A DNA stretch of 64,000 nt from contig NC_092583.1 of the NCBI RefSeq assembly GCF_037975245.1, positions 1,638,264 through 1,702,263 on the forward strand, read 5' to 3'. The stretch is from Apostichopus japonicus. Taxonomy: Eukaryota > Echinodermata > Holothuroidea > Aspidochirotida > Stichopodidae. Both the position numbers and the translations under genes were made by a program. Shown piece by piece: positions 21,409 through 32,697 of the stretch. The stretch's first letter is position 1; each line of letters opens with the position of its first letter. The notes beneath the pieces were generated by a model that saw only the letters and a program-made list of their open reading frames with translations, searched no databases and was not told the origin of the DNA.

Positions 21409-21790
21409 CAGTGGCGGAGCGTCCATACGGTCAGGGGGCGGATGCCCCCCCCCCCCTGACGGACTCAAATGGACTGCTGGTGCCTTTTTCAGCTCTTTAC
21501 CACTTTTTACTTATTCTAGATTATTGACTTTTTTATTGCGCTCTCATCTACTTATTGACATTTCTCACATTTTGTTGGTGTAATTTGGCGATGACACCTT
21601 ATTCTTCGTTTATCTGCAAATTAGCCAGGCCCGGAAAGGGTCATTTCCGGCGATCTAGGGAGTATCTTTACTCAAAAAATTTCTGTACGCTACGCGCCAA
21701 CCAGTGGTGGCGCTCCGCTTAGATAGTGTCGAAAGCGCCCCTACAGACCATTCTCGCCCCTCCTGACCAATACCCCTAGCTCCGCCACTG
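21409..21790. mobile_element. hAT-like nonautonomous element with perfect 8-bp target duplication
   Basis: Ends CAGTGGCGGAGC / GCTCCGCCACTG are flanked on both sides by CCGCCGCG (21401-21408 and 21791-21798). It is 382 bases long. It holds a C-run and the shared module CTGTACGCTACGCGCCAAC...GGTGGCGCTCCGCTTAGATAG. No coding capacity. Confidence 0.88.
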
Positions 21791-21798
21791 CCGCCGCG

Positions 21799-22489
21799 CC
21801 TCCTACGCCTATGTGTGTAGTGTTCGGTTTTCGGAAATATCTGCTATTTTTTCATTTCCTTCAACCAAGTTTTATAATAGCCGTTATAAGAGGTTTTAAT
21901 ATTTCTACACCAATAAATTAACTGTGTCTGAATTTTCGAAAATTTCTGACCAACATTCTGCATCACACTTCCCTCTACTCGTGCAATTTTGACCGGTCTG
22001 TTAGGGGTTGAAGGAAGTTTTTCTATATTTGTTGTCCATAGATGACATTTTGTACAACATTATGGGTATGTTTTCAAGTGAGTTTATTCACGAGAAATGT
22101 GAATTTTCAAATTCTAAACAAATACGGGGCTTAAAACCTTGAAAAGTGGGGCTCACGGGTATTGTGGGCCGCGACGTAGAATCACCTACAAAAGCAAAGA
22201 CCCACAGGAGATGCGATCAGGTCGAACATGATGTGTGCCGGGTTGACAATCTTCAAAAAGGTTATGGATGGGAAAAAACTATTAGGAAATACTTGGTTCT
22301 CAGGCAAAAAGTGTACATCTGGTTGGTCATTTCAAGCCTGAGAAGTTCCGTTTCCGGTGATCTGGGGGGTATCAAAACCAGAAATTTTCTTGTACGCTGC
22401 GCGCCAACCGTCCGATTAGTATGGTACGTGTTTGGTTTATCTGCTTCTTGATGCATATGCAGATACAACAATGAAAATACACGATACGG
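21799..22489. other. Spacer with a shared-module fragment
   Basis: AT-rich and unassigned up to about 22320. At 22330-22415 a fragment of the CTTGTACGCTGCGCGCCAAC module occurs without visible element ends. Confidence 0.5.
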
Positions 22490-22514
22490 CCTGCCTTGGG
22501 TACACGTTGTCAGT

Positions 22515-22850
22515 CCGACACGTTTTCAGTCCGAAAATAAAATACACGTTTTTAGTCCGAAAAAACGAGTTTTCAGTCCGACACGTTTTCAGTCCGAAAA
22601 TAAAATACACGTTCTCAGTCCGAAAAAACGAGTTTTCAGTCCGACACGTTTTCAGTCCGAAAATAAAATACACGTTTTCAGTCCGAAAATAAAATACACG
22701 TTTTCAGTCCGAAAATAAAATACACGTTTTCAGTCCGAAAATAAAATACACGTTTTCAGTCCGAAAAAAACGAGTTTCAGTCCGACACGTTCTCAGCCCG
22801 AAAATGAAATCCACGTTCTCATAAAATCCACGTTCTCAGTCGGAGCTTAA
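22515..22850. repeat. CAGTCCG minisatellite, left arm
   Basis: Units of 16, 26 and 21 bases, all starting CAGTCCG, form a 63-base higher-order period, followed by pure 26-base units (CAGTCCGAAAATAAAATACA plus CGTTTT). Confidence 0.95.
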
Positions 22851-23109
22851 ATATATTCTGTTCATTATATATATAGGCCTATATATTATTAAATTATCAT
22901 ATATATATATATATTTATATATACACATATATATATTCATTTGCCTTTGTCGTTTACCTCCATTGCATTAACATAAAGTCTGTTCAAAGTATCTCTTTCG
23001 AGATCCGGCTTTAGGAATCACAAATGATTTTCGAGTTGGATAGCATCATGTTTGATCTCTAGAGTAGGGCAAAATATGTCACCAAAAACAGAACTAGTAT
23101 TGTTCGATA

Positions 23110-23300
23110 TAGGTGACAAACGCCTACAGTGGAATTACGATCTTCCTTACCGGTTTCGAACCTCTGGACATACAATCAGCGTCCATAGCCTAGTGGTTAG
23201 GGTGTCCGCGTGCAGAGCGGGAGGCCCGTGGTTCGAATCCCGGTGGAGGCTGAAAGTTTTTTCACTGTTCTTGATTTTCCAACTCATTACGATTTTCATT
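23110..23300 (+). mobile_element. tRNA-derived SINE, family 1
   Basis: Contains CATAGCCTAGTGGTTAGGGT (A-box) and GTGGTTCGAATCCCGG (B-box), with a tRNA-like acceptor pairing (AGCGTCC / GGAGGCT). A shared tail follows: GCTGAAAGTTTTTTCACTGT, then a (TA)n tract. Near-identical copies lie at 34332-34470 and 34503-34700. Confidence 0.85.
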
Positions 23301-23634
23301 TATATATGTATATATATATTTATATATGTTGTTTCGGATAGAATAAGCTGAGGAAAAGGTGAAGAAAGTGTTTTCCCTCAAGGCAGTATGCTGTTTGCTA
23401 ATTAATTTTTATACTCATATCCAGGTCTCGCATAAACCCCATGGGAGTCCGTGCACGGAGGGGGGGGGGGCGGGGGTAACCATTCCCTACATGCGCATGT
23501 ATACGTTACGTTCGATTTATATCTGTAACAGCAGAAAACCTCCCCGTTTATACCGCGTATTATGTTGAGTTTAATTATTGCCTGTTGAATCACTTGAATG
23601 GCCAATATATATGAACATTTCTGTCTCAATAGAT

Positions 23635-24181
23635 CCGTGGTTTTCAACCTTGGGCTCGCGGGCCCATTTGGGCCCGCGAAGCCGATTTTGTGGGCTCACG
23701 AGCATTGCCCCAGTAATGATTAAAAATTGTGGCATTTTGGGGGGCTGGTGGCGAAGGCACATGATGATGTTTCTTAGGAAGCCTCTTCGATGAAACCTTG
23801 TACAACGGGTAAAATTTACTCAACCCTAACCCTATAAGACTAGTATAAGAGAATTCGGTGACTCCCACCAACCACTGCACACTACGTATTTACCAAGGTT
23901 ATGATGTGTGGAAGCCTTGCTTTGTACCATTGCCTTGTACCATTGAGGGTTGCAAGAAATCTTTGAGATAGGCTCTAATTGGGCAGTACCTGTCATCTGA
24001 TCACGGAGGAACATACATAGCTATGATTGAGTCCCCGGGTCACCTGTGTCAAGAATACACTAATAAACGCTGTGAAATTGATTTTATGAAGTTGATAACT
24101 TTGCAGGGTAGGGTATGGGCTCGCGAGGACGGCTCGGAAGACGAATTGGGCTCGTGATCGAAAAAAGGTTGAAAACCAAGG
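23635..24181. mobile_element. hAT-like nonautonomous element
   Basis: Ends CCGTGGTTTTCAACCTT and AAGGTTGAAAACCAAGG, flanked by CAATAGAT on both sides (23627-23634 and 24182-24189). The GGTT(T/C)TCAACC terminus is typical of hAT elements. 547 bases, no transposase. Confidence 0.88.
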
Positions 24182-24714
24182 CAATAGATACATCTTACTG
24201 AGAGTACAAAGGCCGCACACGTGAGTTTGGAATCGATTATCTCTAAACACCATAAAAGACAATTAAAAGGAACAACAAAGGGTTTCTTATCGTCATGTGT
24301 TTCTTTAAACTGATCATTGTGTACAAATTATCAATCTTGATAGAAGCAACCACGGCTTCAAAATTCTACATTATTAAAAAAAAAAGTCGGTCGCTTCAAG
24401 ATTATTACTACCTCATAAAAAAATCATAGCCCGAGTTTAATTCATTTTGTGCGATTACTGATTTTTAATTGTTCCTCTTGTAAACATATAAGAAGAAATG
24501 AACCATAATCCTCGGCTCCTCGGTCGAAGAGTCTTGTCAAGTCAAACATAACGTTACGTTAATAAATGAATCAATTATTGCTTGCCAGTGTTTAACGACA
24601 AGGCTTTCTTATAGCCTTTTCTGAATTGCATACAAGATGACGGTTGTATTATTGCTTATACGTATTGTAGAAGATGTAGAAAGAAAAGTATCGTATATGA
24701 ACAAGATTATCGAG

Positions 24715-24835
24715 TTCGAGGGCGAGGGCGAGGGGGATATAAGAGGGTGAGAAGGGGGTGAGGGGTGTAAGAGGGGAGAAGGGGGTGAGGGGGTGCACGA
24801 GGCCGAGAAGGGGTGAGGGAGTGTCCAAAGTTACA
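24715..24835. repeat. G-rich purine minisatellite
   Basis: Degenerate repeats of GAGGGNGAG and GAAGGGGGTGAGGGG over about 120 bases, a candidate G-quadruplex-forming tract. Confidence 0.7.
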
Positions 24836-25231
24836 TCAGTTAAATGTTTGCTTTATAATCATTGCATTTAGAGGTCTTTATGATCACATTTTCAAACGGT
24901 CACGCCCCACCCTCCACCGTATAATAATAATAATATCCCTGCTCCTAGTATCCCTGCTCCTAGTAGAATGTGTCAAATTGTAAAAATAACAATTTACCTA
25001 GTTTGACGTCAGGTCTACGAGTCTATGTGTGAGTCTGAAGGTTCAGTTTATGGATGGAGGGGGGGGGGGGGGTGACTTCCAACGGCAGTGGCACACTTAA
25101 CTTTGGTATGAAGGGGAAAACCACAAAATCACCTAAAACTGCCCCAACAAAGTGGACCTTCTGTGCATTTTGTACTACATATTCAAGTATTTGAATGTTG
25201 TTTTATTAAATTGCAAAAATTGCACACAAAA

Positions 25232-25235
<4 letters not shown>

Positions 25236-25272
<37 letters not shown>

Positions 25273-25377
25273 TATATACATATATATATATACACACACA
25301 TATATATATATATACACACACACATATATATATATATATTTATATATATATACACACACACACATATATATTTATAT

Positions 25378-25460
<83 letters not shown>
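25236..25460. repeat. TA/CA compound microsatellite
   Basis: Alternating (TA)n and (CA)n blocks over about 225 bases after an A-run. Open frames through it are spurious. Confidence 0.98.
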
Positions 25461-25799
25461 TGACTCATAATTGACAAATAAGGAGTAAAGTTTTAGAAAA
25501 TATATTGAGACCTTCGTCAGCAATACTTGGCAGTCGAATGAAAAGTACAAAATGTAACACAATGAAAGTATGACGCTAGGTAAGTGTAAATTGCATTGAT
25601 GGAATTAGAACCAAATAAACCATGACTATACAGGAAGCGGATTAAGGAGCAAAGAACGGATTACATATGTTTGTAACTGATAGTTGTTAAGGGGTTGAGG
25701 CCGGTGATGTGAGACATAATACGAAAGATTCAATCGATTTTTTTACTATCAGTTCGGGCTGTCACCGTTTATTGGTGGTATTATGGCATTAAAACTGCA

Positions 25800-25955
25800 T
25801 GCTTTCATTCTCCAACTGAAAACGTGTATCTCATTTTCGGACTGAAAACGTGTATTTCATTTTCGGACTGAAAACGTGTATTTCATTTTCGGACTGAAAA
25901 CGTGTATTTTATTTTCGGACTGAAAACTTGTCGGACTGAAAACTTGTCGGACTGA
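25800..25955. repeat. CAGTCCG minisatellite, right arm (inverted)
   Basis: TTTTCGGACTGAAAACGTGT repeated about five times. This is the reverse complement of the 22515-22850 units. Confidence 0.93.
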
Positions 25956-26056
25956 GGGGTGTACCCCCCTGCCTTATACTGTATCAAACAGAACAATGCA
26001 TCCAATCGATTTATGGTAGAGAATTTGTGAAACCGCAATGAACAACCCTCATCTGT

Positions 26057-26092
26057 TGATCAGGGAGGTGATATTTTAGACCTCCCTGATCA
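26057..26092. repeat. Short perfect hairpin
   Basis: Stem TGATCAGGGAGGT / ACCTCCCTGATCA with a 10-base loop. The CAGGGAG arms resemble another short hairpin at about 53403-53441 (CAGGGAGTTG / CAACTCCCTG). No clean target duplication. Confidence 0.7.
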
Positions 26093-26220
26093 GTCGCTGT
26101 TCATCCTCCAATCAAACGACAGCAAAACAAGAATGAAAAAAACGCGCTTGTTTTCAAACGCGGTCAAAGCTGCTAACATGACAACAGGAGGGTTAATAAT
26201 GTGACCGCGAATAGCGTACG

Positions 26221-27176
26221 TATGGAAAGCCGTTTTAACATTTAATAAGGAATTTCAGATATCTCGAAATAATTTCAGATATCTCAAATTAAATTACAGA
26301 TATCTCCAATTTATTTAAGATATCTACAAATAATTGCAGATATCTTAAAATCAATTTCAGATATCTCGAAATACCAGGGAATTTCAGATATCTGAAATTG
26401 AATTCGAGATATCTCGAATTCAGTTTCAGATATCTCGAATTCAATTTCGGATATCTCGAATTCAATTTCAGATATCTGAAATAGAATTTTGGATATCTCG
26501 AATTCAATTTCAGATATCTCGAATTCAATTTCAGATATCTGAAATAAAATTTCAGATATCTCGAATTCATTTTCAGATATCTCGAATTCAATTTCAGATA
26601 TCTGAAATAGAATTTTAGATATCTCGAATTCAATTTCAGATATCTCGAATTCAATTTCAGATATCTCGAATTCAATTACAGATATCTGAAATTTCCCGAT
26701 TAAATGTTAAAATGGCTTTCCATACGTGCCATTTTAACATTTAATCGGAAATTTATGCATATGCATTTCAGATATCTCGAATTCAATTGCAGATATCTCG
26801 AATTCAATTTCAGATATCTCGAATTAGAATTGCAGATATCTTGAATTCAATTTCAGATATCTCGAATTCAATTTCAGATATCTCGAATTCAATTTCAGAT
26901 ATCTGAAATAGAATTTCAGATATCTCGAATTCAATTTCGGATATCTCGAATTCAATTTCAGATATCTGAATTACAATTTCAGATATCTCGAAATCTATTA
27001 TAGATATCTCGAATTCAGTTTCAGATATCTCGAATTGAATTTCAGATATCTGAATTAGAATTTCAGATATCTCTAAATCTATTTAAGATATCTCGAATTC
27101 AATTTCAGATATCTGAAATAAGAAACAATTTCAGATATCTAAAATTCCCGATTAAATGTTAAAATGGCTTTCCATA
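26221..27176. mobile_element. Foldback element, GATATC type
   Basis: Begins TATGGAAAGCCGTTTTAACA and ends with its approximate reverse complement (AAAATGGCTTTCCATA). It is flanked by CGTACG at 26215-26220 and 27177-27182, a perfect 6-bp duplication. An internal terminus pair at about 26707-26750 shows it is two units head to tail. The body is GATATC-centred words with a 21-base period (AATTTCAGATATCTCGAATT). Confidence 0.88.
26240..26690. repeat. GATATC palindromic array, first unit
   Basis: About 21 copies of a 21-base word centred on GATATC, with arms TTTCA/TGAAA or TTCGA/TCGAA in mixed combination. The second unit spans about 26760-27145. Confidence 0.95.
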
Positions 27177-27197
27177 CGTACGAAATGTATGGCTGAC

Positions 27198-27230
27198 CAT
27201 GGAGCTATAAACTCTGTTTATAGCTCCATG
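27198..27230. mobile_element. 33-bp hairpin insertion with 7-bp target duplication
   Basis: A perfect palindrome with arms CATGGAGCTATAAAC / GTTTATAGCTCCATG and a 3-base loop. GGCTGAC lies immediately on both sides (27191-27197 and 27231-27237). Related insertions lie at 31925-31950 and 54617-54647. Confidence 0.85.
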
Positions 27231-27239
27231 GGCTGACTA

Positions 27240-28415
27240 ATACTATATACGTTTGAAAGTAATAGTATACTCTTACTGAATTAGCGTCTGCTTTCTTATT
27301 GTTCTTTGTTTTCTTTTCACACGGGGAGGTTGTTTTCTCCTTTTATAATTTTCGCACACGTATCAGCGTTTGCTATACATTCTCTTATACCCCATTATGG
27401 GAGTATATGAACTGGAAAATTTCCAAAAGGATGGAGATCCTCCTGCGTGTGCATGTGCTTGCGGGTCGTGAGCATGAAATGATGGGTTAATGCCTAGAAA
27501 GCCACAGTTTTAGGGTAACATTAACAGCTCATATGTATAACACTGCTACCATTATGTGCATATGTAACACACTTATAGGGCGGTGATCCTGAAAACATAA
27601 CTTCAAAGCTAATACTTGCCCGTTGAGCAATTTGTCTGTGGCTAAATGGATGAAAGGTAGTCTGCATATGCCACAAATTATAGCACGCTATATATAACTG
27701 CCAGAAGTTTACAAACAAACTACCTTTCCGGAGGTCTTTACTCTTTTTTCTCATACTTTCTAAATTAACCACATAAAATGACTGAATGTTAATTTCCTCA
27801 AGGGTGGTAATACAAATACAATATTTGTTGTTTTTTTTTATCAAAGGTGACCATATTTGAATACCTGGTATATTAGGGGCCTAAACAGCAAACCTTTGGA
27901 GCGGGATATACTGGTTTTGTATTGGGGCGAAAATCTAAACAATTGCAAGTAAAAGATTCAAAGTAAAGAACATACTTTACCAAACACGTTTTACGAGGTA
28001 CAAAGTATATATTTATAAATTTGTAGTTAAGACGGTGCACTCTTTACTGCAGGAATGCGACAACTTAATAACGATTTTGCTCTCCCTTTCCTCTCTTATT
28101 CATTGCTGCAAATGTTTCTGTTGCAGCGATAGAAAGCAAGTGTAAAATAAATGACACATGTTGACGCCAGAAATGTGTTCCACGTTCATTTCTATTGTAA
28201 ATTTTCTATTGTAAATAATGTTATTGAACTCTGAATTCAAACATGGAAACGTTTTACAAACATTCACCTCAAAATTAGTGGAACAATGCCACGAAGATTA
28301 ATATATAGAATGAAAAACAACTTGTATATAGGGCCTATTGCTTACCGGCTAAAATTAACAAAAACATAATAACATTAAAATTAAAGTAAACATAGACAAC
28401 GTATACTGCACGCAG
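27240..28415. other. Unassigned spacer
   Basis: AT-rich with no recognised gene or repeat. An open frame at 27299-27490 has no family features. Confidence 0.4.
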
Positions 28416-28419
28416 CCGC

Positions 28420-30110
28420 GTACACTATACACACACATATATACATATTATCCGTATTGTGCCACGCTTAGGGAATTGTGCCCACGCTTGGGAAAGTATG
28501 ATTGAAATATATTAGGCTAGTTGTCATAAAAAACTGTTCTAAAATTTAACAATTTGGAAGGCATTACACCATGTACAAACGAGAAGGCCCTATGAGAAAA
28601 ATGCAAGTGAGACAAAAGCCTATACATCATATACTTTCTTATATTCTCTTTCAAACACTCCGACCCCCCCCCCCCCCTCACCCGTTTAATTTTCGAAGGT
28701 AATTACATTGCTACGGGAGAAGTTTGGGTGTCCAGTTAGGTTCAAAATTGATATATGCAACTAATATAGGTATAGAAGGATTAAAGTATGCTGTATTGGC
28801 CCATATATGCCATATATTCCAAAATGGTCACCCCTGGTCAATATTTTTAAACGGTTTATATTACCTCGTTGAAAAAAAAATACCTCACTGGACATTCAGT
28901 TATCTTTTGTGTTCATTAAGATTGTCTGAGAACAATTTGGAGAGCGAAGACCTCCAAGGGAGTATTTTTTGAACACTCCTAGCAATTATTGCTTGCTTAA
29001 TTTGCGGCCAATACAGTCCACAGATACAGTCACAGATACAGACATATGTACGATTAACATATAAACATAGACAACATATGTATAATGTACGCAGCCGCAT
29101 ACACTACACATATACATATTGGTTAACATGCATGTGTGACAGTAACTTTATTGTGCCCACGCTTTGCACTATTAAAGAAGCCTTTATATTACATACTTTC
29201 TTGAATCCTCTTTCCGACCCCGACCCCCCCCCCCCCGGACACATATACATATATACACATATACATATTGGTTAACATGCATGTGTGACAGTAACTTTAT
29301 TGTGCCCACGCTTAGGGGAATTGTGCCCACGCTTGGGAAAGTATGACTGAAATATAGTAGTCTTCACAGAAACTGTTCGAAAATTAAGCGATTGAGAAGG
29401 CATTTAAACCCAATACAAACGAGTAGACCCTTTAGGAACTGCACTATTTAAGAAGCCTATATATTACATACTTTCTTGAATCCTCTTTCCGACCCCCGAC
29501 CCCCCCCCCCCACGACACATATACATATATACACATATACATATTGGTTAACATGCATGTGTGACAGCAACTTTATTGTGCCCACGCTTAGGAGATTTGT
29601 GCCCACGCTTGGGAAAGTATGACTGAAATATAGTAGTCTTCACAGAAACTGTTCGAAAATTAAGCGATTTAGAAAGCATTTAAACCCAATACAACGAGTA
29701 GACCCTTTAGGAACTGCACTATTTAAGAAGCCTATATATTACATACTTTCTTGAATCCTCTTTCCTACCCCCGACCCCCCCCCCCCCACGACACATATAC
29801 ATATATACACATATACATATTGGTTAACATGCATGTGTGACAGCAACTTTATTGTGCCCACGCTTAGGAGATTTGTGCCCACGCTTGGGAAAGTATGACT
29901 GAAATATATTAGTCTTCACAGAAACTGTTCGAAAATTAAGCGATTTAGAAACCATTAAAACCCAATACAAACGAGTAGACCCTTTAGGAACTGCACTATT
30001 TAAGAAGCCTATATTTTACATACTTTCTTGAATCCTCTTTCCGACCCCCGCCCCCCCCCCCCCCCCGCGCCTCTTCATTTATTTTTCGAAGGTGTTGCAT
30101 ACGGGGAAGT
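28420..30110. repeat. 276-bp tandem repeat with poly-C tract in each unit
   Basis: GGTTAACATGCATGTGTGAC occurs at about 29121, 29270, 29546 and 29822. The last two spacings are 276 bases. Units share GTGCCCACGCTTGGGAAAGT and a run of 11-16 C after CTTTCCGACCCC. A diverged unit lies at 28420-28700, and a short related phrase (CCCACGCTT) recurs near 31970. Confidence 0.85.
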
Positions 30111-31105
30111 TTTGGTCTCCAGTTAGGTTCAAACCTTGTTATATGCAACTACACGTTAAAACTCAATACAAACGAGTAGACCCTTTAGGTACAATTCTAC
30201 ACTAGTATATATTACTATCATACTAAGTATGATTTATTGGTCCCATATATGCTACATAATAAATATGGTCACCTTATGTTAATATTCTTAAACTGTTTTA
30301 TTAACCACCTTGGAGGAAATTTACCTAACTGGGAAATTCAGTCATCTTGTTGTGTGTGTTTATAATGTCAGCGAACAATATGGAGAGTGAACACCTTCAG
30401 GAAAGGACTTTTTTGAAAACTTCCAGCAATTACAGCATGCCGTAATTTGGGGCCATTACATACTATTTTTGAGGAGTACACGTATTTGAACTCGAAGCCC
30501 CTCACCCCACAATCAATTTCCCCCTCCCTAAATCTATTACACCTGATTGACTCTGCGATCAATTTCATATATAGTTTGATGATACCTATACTTATTTTTA
30601 ATTTAACATAATATGTTGATTACATATATCAACTGAAAATTATAGTGGGGGATCATAACGAGGAAGAAACTGTACCCATCAGCTTTAGATTAAAATTGTA
30701 TATGTACGTTTATGAGTACGGAATTTCCGACTGTCGCACTCTAATTTTTCCGACTGTCGCACTCTAATTTTCATAGATTCTTGTTATTTGTGAGTGGCCT
30801 ACAATTTTCGGTCAAACTTGACCTTTAATCAGTCATATTTACCACGTTTTCCTTGTCATATTAAGAAATTGTATCTCGCGATTCTTATACTCCACCATAC
30901 AAAACTTCGTATGATTTTGAATACTCTAAAAAAAAATGCCTAATAAAACTACTGTACAACGTATACAATTAAAACGTTGAATGCTATTCTACGGAAGCTT
31001 AAAAGTGCCATCAACATAAGAAAAACTTTGCCCATAAGGTGAAATTTTTCAGTAAATTGTTAAAATAACAAGATAAAATCTTATCAAAAAAAAAACAGAA
31101 AAATA
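30111..31105. other. Unassigned spacer
   Basis: Mostly AT-rich. It contains a small direct duplication (TTCCGACTGTCGCACTCTAA twice at 30725-30770). No gene was seen. Confidence 0.4.
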
Positions 31106-31109
31106 TTGG

Positions 31110-31370
31110 ATCGATTAGTTGCTTAAACTGAGCAATTGAACAATTTTTGAAAAATGTTTAATTGACAACTTATCATATCTCGTGTATTGGGCATTTTGCT
31201 GCAAATTGTTCAATTGTTCACTTCATTCCATCTGAGCAATTGAACAATTTTCTGCAAAATGTTTAATTGGCAACTTATCGTATCTCGTCAACTCAACATT
31301 TTTCTGCAAAATGTTTAACTGTTCACTTCATTCCAAATGCTCAGTTGGAATGAAGTGAACAATTTAATTT
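31110..31370. repeat. AATTG-rich tandem/inverted array ending in a long hairpin
   Basis: About 120-base units with TGAGCAATTGAACAATTTT and TTATCRTATCTCG. The array ends in a hairpin GTTCACTTCATTCCAA / TTGGAATGAAGTGAAC with an 8-base loop at about 31320-31360. Confidence 0.75.
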
Positions 31371-31917
31371 TTTTTCATGTGAATGATAAATAGCCCCCCC
31401 CCCCCCCGCCCCCAAGAAAATAATATTAAGCGCGCTAGGAAAAAGCACTGTATTTTGGGGTAGTTCACTATGTCGTCGAATATAATTTGTTGAAAAAGAA
31501 AAGTTTTCCCCTTTGTTACATTAACATAGCTATTTTAGTTGGTAGTCTATGTAGCCTATAAAGCAGATAACTTATACTCATTGCTTACTCGCTAACCAGA
31601 GTGATTAATAAATTTGTGAAGTGAGGGCGAGTGGTACAAATGTACCGAAAAAAGTTCGGAACAAAAGTGCAGTCGCGAAAGATGGGGTGTCTGACTGACA
31701 CTGACCGTATCGTTGACGAGTAGGGTGTGGGGGGGGGGCGGGTTACAAGGCAGCAGTCGGAATTTTCTGGCTCCAAAACCCATCCAGTTGGAATTTCAGC
31801 CACTACAACTCCCCACCCCCCTCTCAATCATCAGGCCTTAGCTACGTCCCTGTGTACGTAAACGACGTTCATTACTGTTAAGTTTTTACGGGACTTTATA
31901 GTACTAATTAATACTAC
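31371..31917. other. Spacer with C- and G-runs
   Basis: C-run near 31394 and G-run near 31730. Short minus-strand frames at 31585-31827 overlap a dispersed repeat-like region ('ttagctacgtccctg') and are not called as genes. Confidence 0.4.
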
Positions 31918-31924
31918 GTGCGAC

Positions 31925-31950
31925 CGTGGAGCTCTGTTCATAGCTCCATG
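31925..31950. mobile_element. 26-bp hairpin insertion with 7-bp target duplication
   Basis: CGTGGAGC...GCTCCATG, the same family as 27198-27230 but with seven bases lost near the loop. It is flanked by GTGCGAC at 31918-31924 and 31951-31957. Confidence 0.82.
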
Positions 31951-32038
31951 GTGCGACGAAGACTTGTACCCACGCTTATATAGAAATTCTACCCAAGCTT
32001 GGCAAAGTATGACAAGTAAATCGCAAATCCAACACATA

Positions 32039-32115
32039 TATACCGGTGCTATGGCAGAGTGGCGGATAAAGGCGGTGGCGTTTGGAAGCAATGCGGGTTT
32101 CTCCCACATTTGTGG
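32039..32115 (+). repeat. Possible tRNA-derived SINE head
   Basis: TATGGCAGAGTGGCGGATAA fits an A-box of the serine/leucine tRNA type. The B-box region (GCGGGTTTCTCCC) is degraded. The tail runs into an ATT-rich stretch. Confidence 0.35.
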
Positions 32116-32662
32116 TCGCTTAAGCGTCGTGAAAATAACTGCTGATTATTATTACTATTATAGCATTAAAAAAATGTAGTAGTTTGAAAGATTATTGAAC
32201 TTTCAAGATTTATATATATAGGTTTACTTGAGTATTCACAAATTCCAATCACAATCACGAGTATTCTTCCAATGCTCGCCCCACCCCTTCTTTTTTACGT
32301 CCTCTTCACTCATTATCGATTCATGGACAGAACTTGATAGTAATTTCTGATAAAATCTTCCTCAGTTGCATCCTATATGTAAACTGAATGTTCCGCTGTT
32401 TGCACATATGTCGAAAATGATTTATATCGCTTGAGAAAATAAGCATTATGCAAAAATTGGCATATTCACGTGTGGTGTTTGTAAAAATCACGCACCTATA
32501 TGCAAATATATCATAGCTAAGATTGTCCTGTGTCCGTTATATAATTCCATTAAAGAAATGCATACCTGAGACACGGACGTATTATCCTGTGAGGGTACCG
32601 TAATACATTCATGCTTGAGACACATGCAAGTCTTAAATAAACAGAATAGCAAGTCCCAAACA

Positions 32663-32697
32663 TATAGACCTTCCTTACCGGTTTCGAACCTCTGGAC
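32663..32697 (+). mobile_element. SINE family 1, left piece, split by the foldback insertion
   Basis: CCTTCCTTACCGGTTTCGAA...CTGGAC matches the lead sequence of the SINE copies at 23140 and 34540. It continues on the far side of the foldback at 34332. Confidence 0.8.

Larger units (their letters stand above)
22498..25967. mobile_element. Foldback element with CAGTCCG arrays, 3.5 kb, nested insertions
   Basis: Inverted ends GGGTACACGTTGTCAGTCCG (left) and its approximate reverse complement ending GGTGTACCCC (right). They are flanked by CCTGCCTT at 22490-22497 and 25968-25975, a perfect 8-bp duplication. The arms are minisatellites built on CAGTCCGAAAATAAAATACA in opposite orientation. The interior holds a SINE, a hAT-like element, a G-rich tract and a long TA/CA microsatellite. 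Confidence 0.75.

Noticed and set aside
22515-22850. Regularly spaced repeats resembling a CRISPR array
   Set aside because: Units are contiguous minisatellites without unique spacers, the same units occur inverted 3 kb away, and the DNA is eukaryotic.
23170-23250. Functional tRNA gene
   Set aside because: Box A and B are present, but the stems are imperfect, the same sequence recurs with a long common tail and it behaves as a SINE.
25152-25562. Open frames rich in Tyr-Ile
   Set aside because: Translations of the TA/CA microsatellite.
26289-26675. 128-codon frame of repeated NSRYLKL
   Set aside because: Translation of the 21-base GATATC array.
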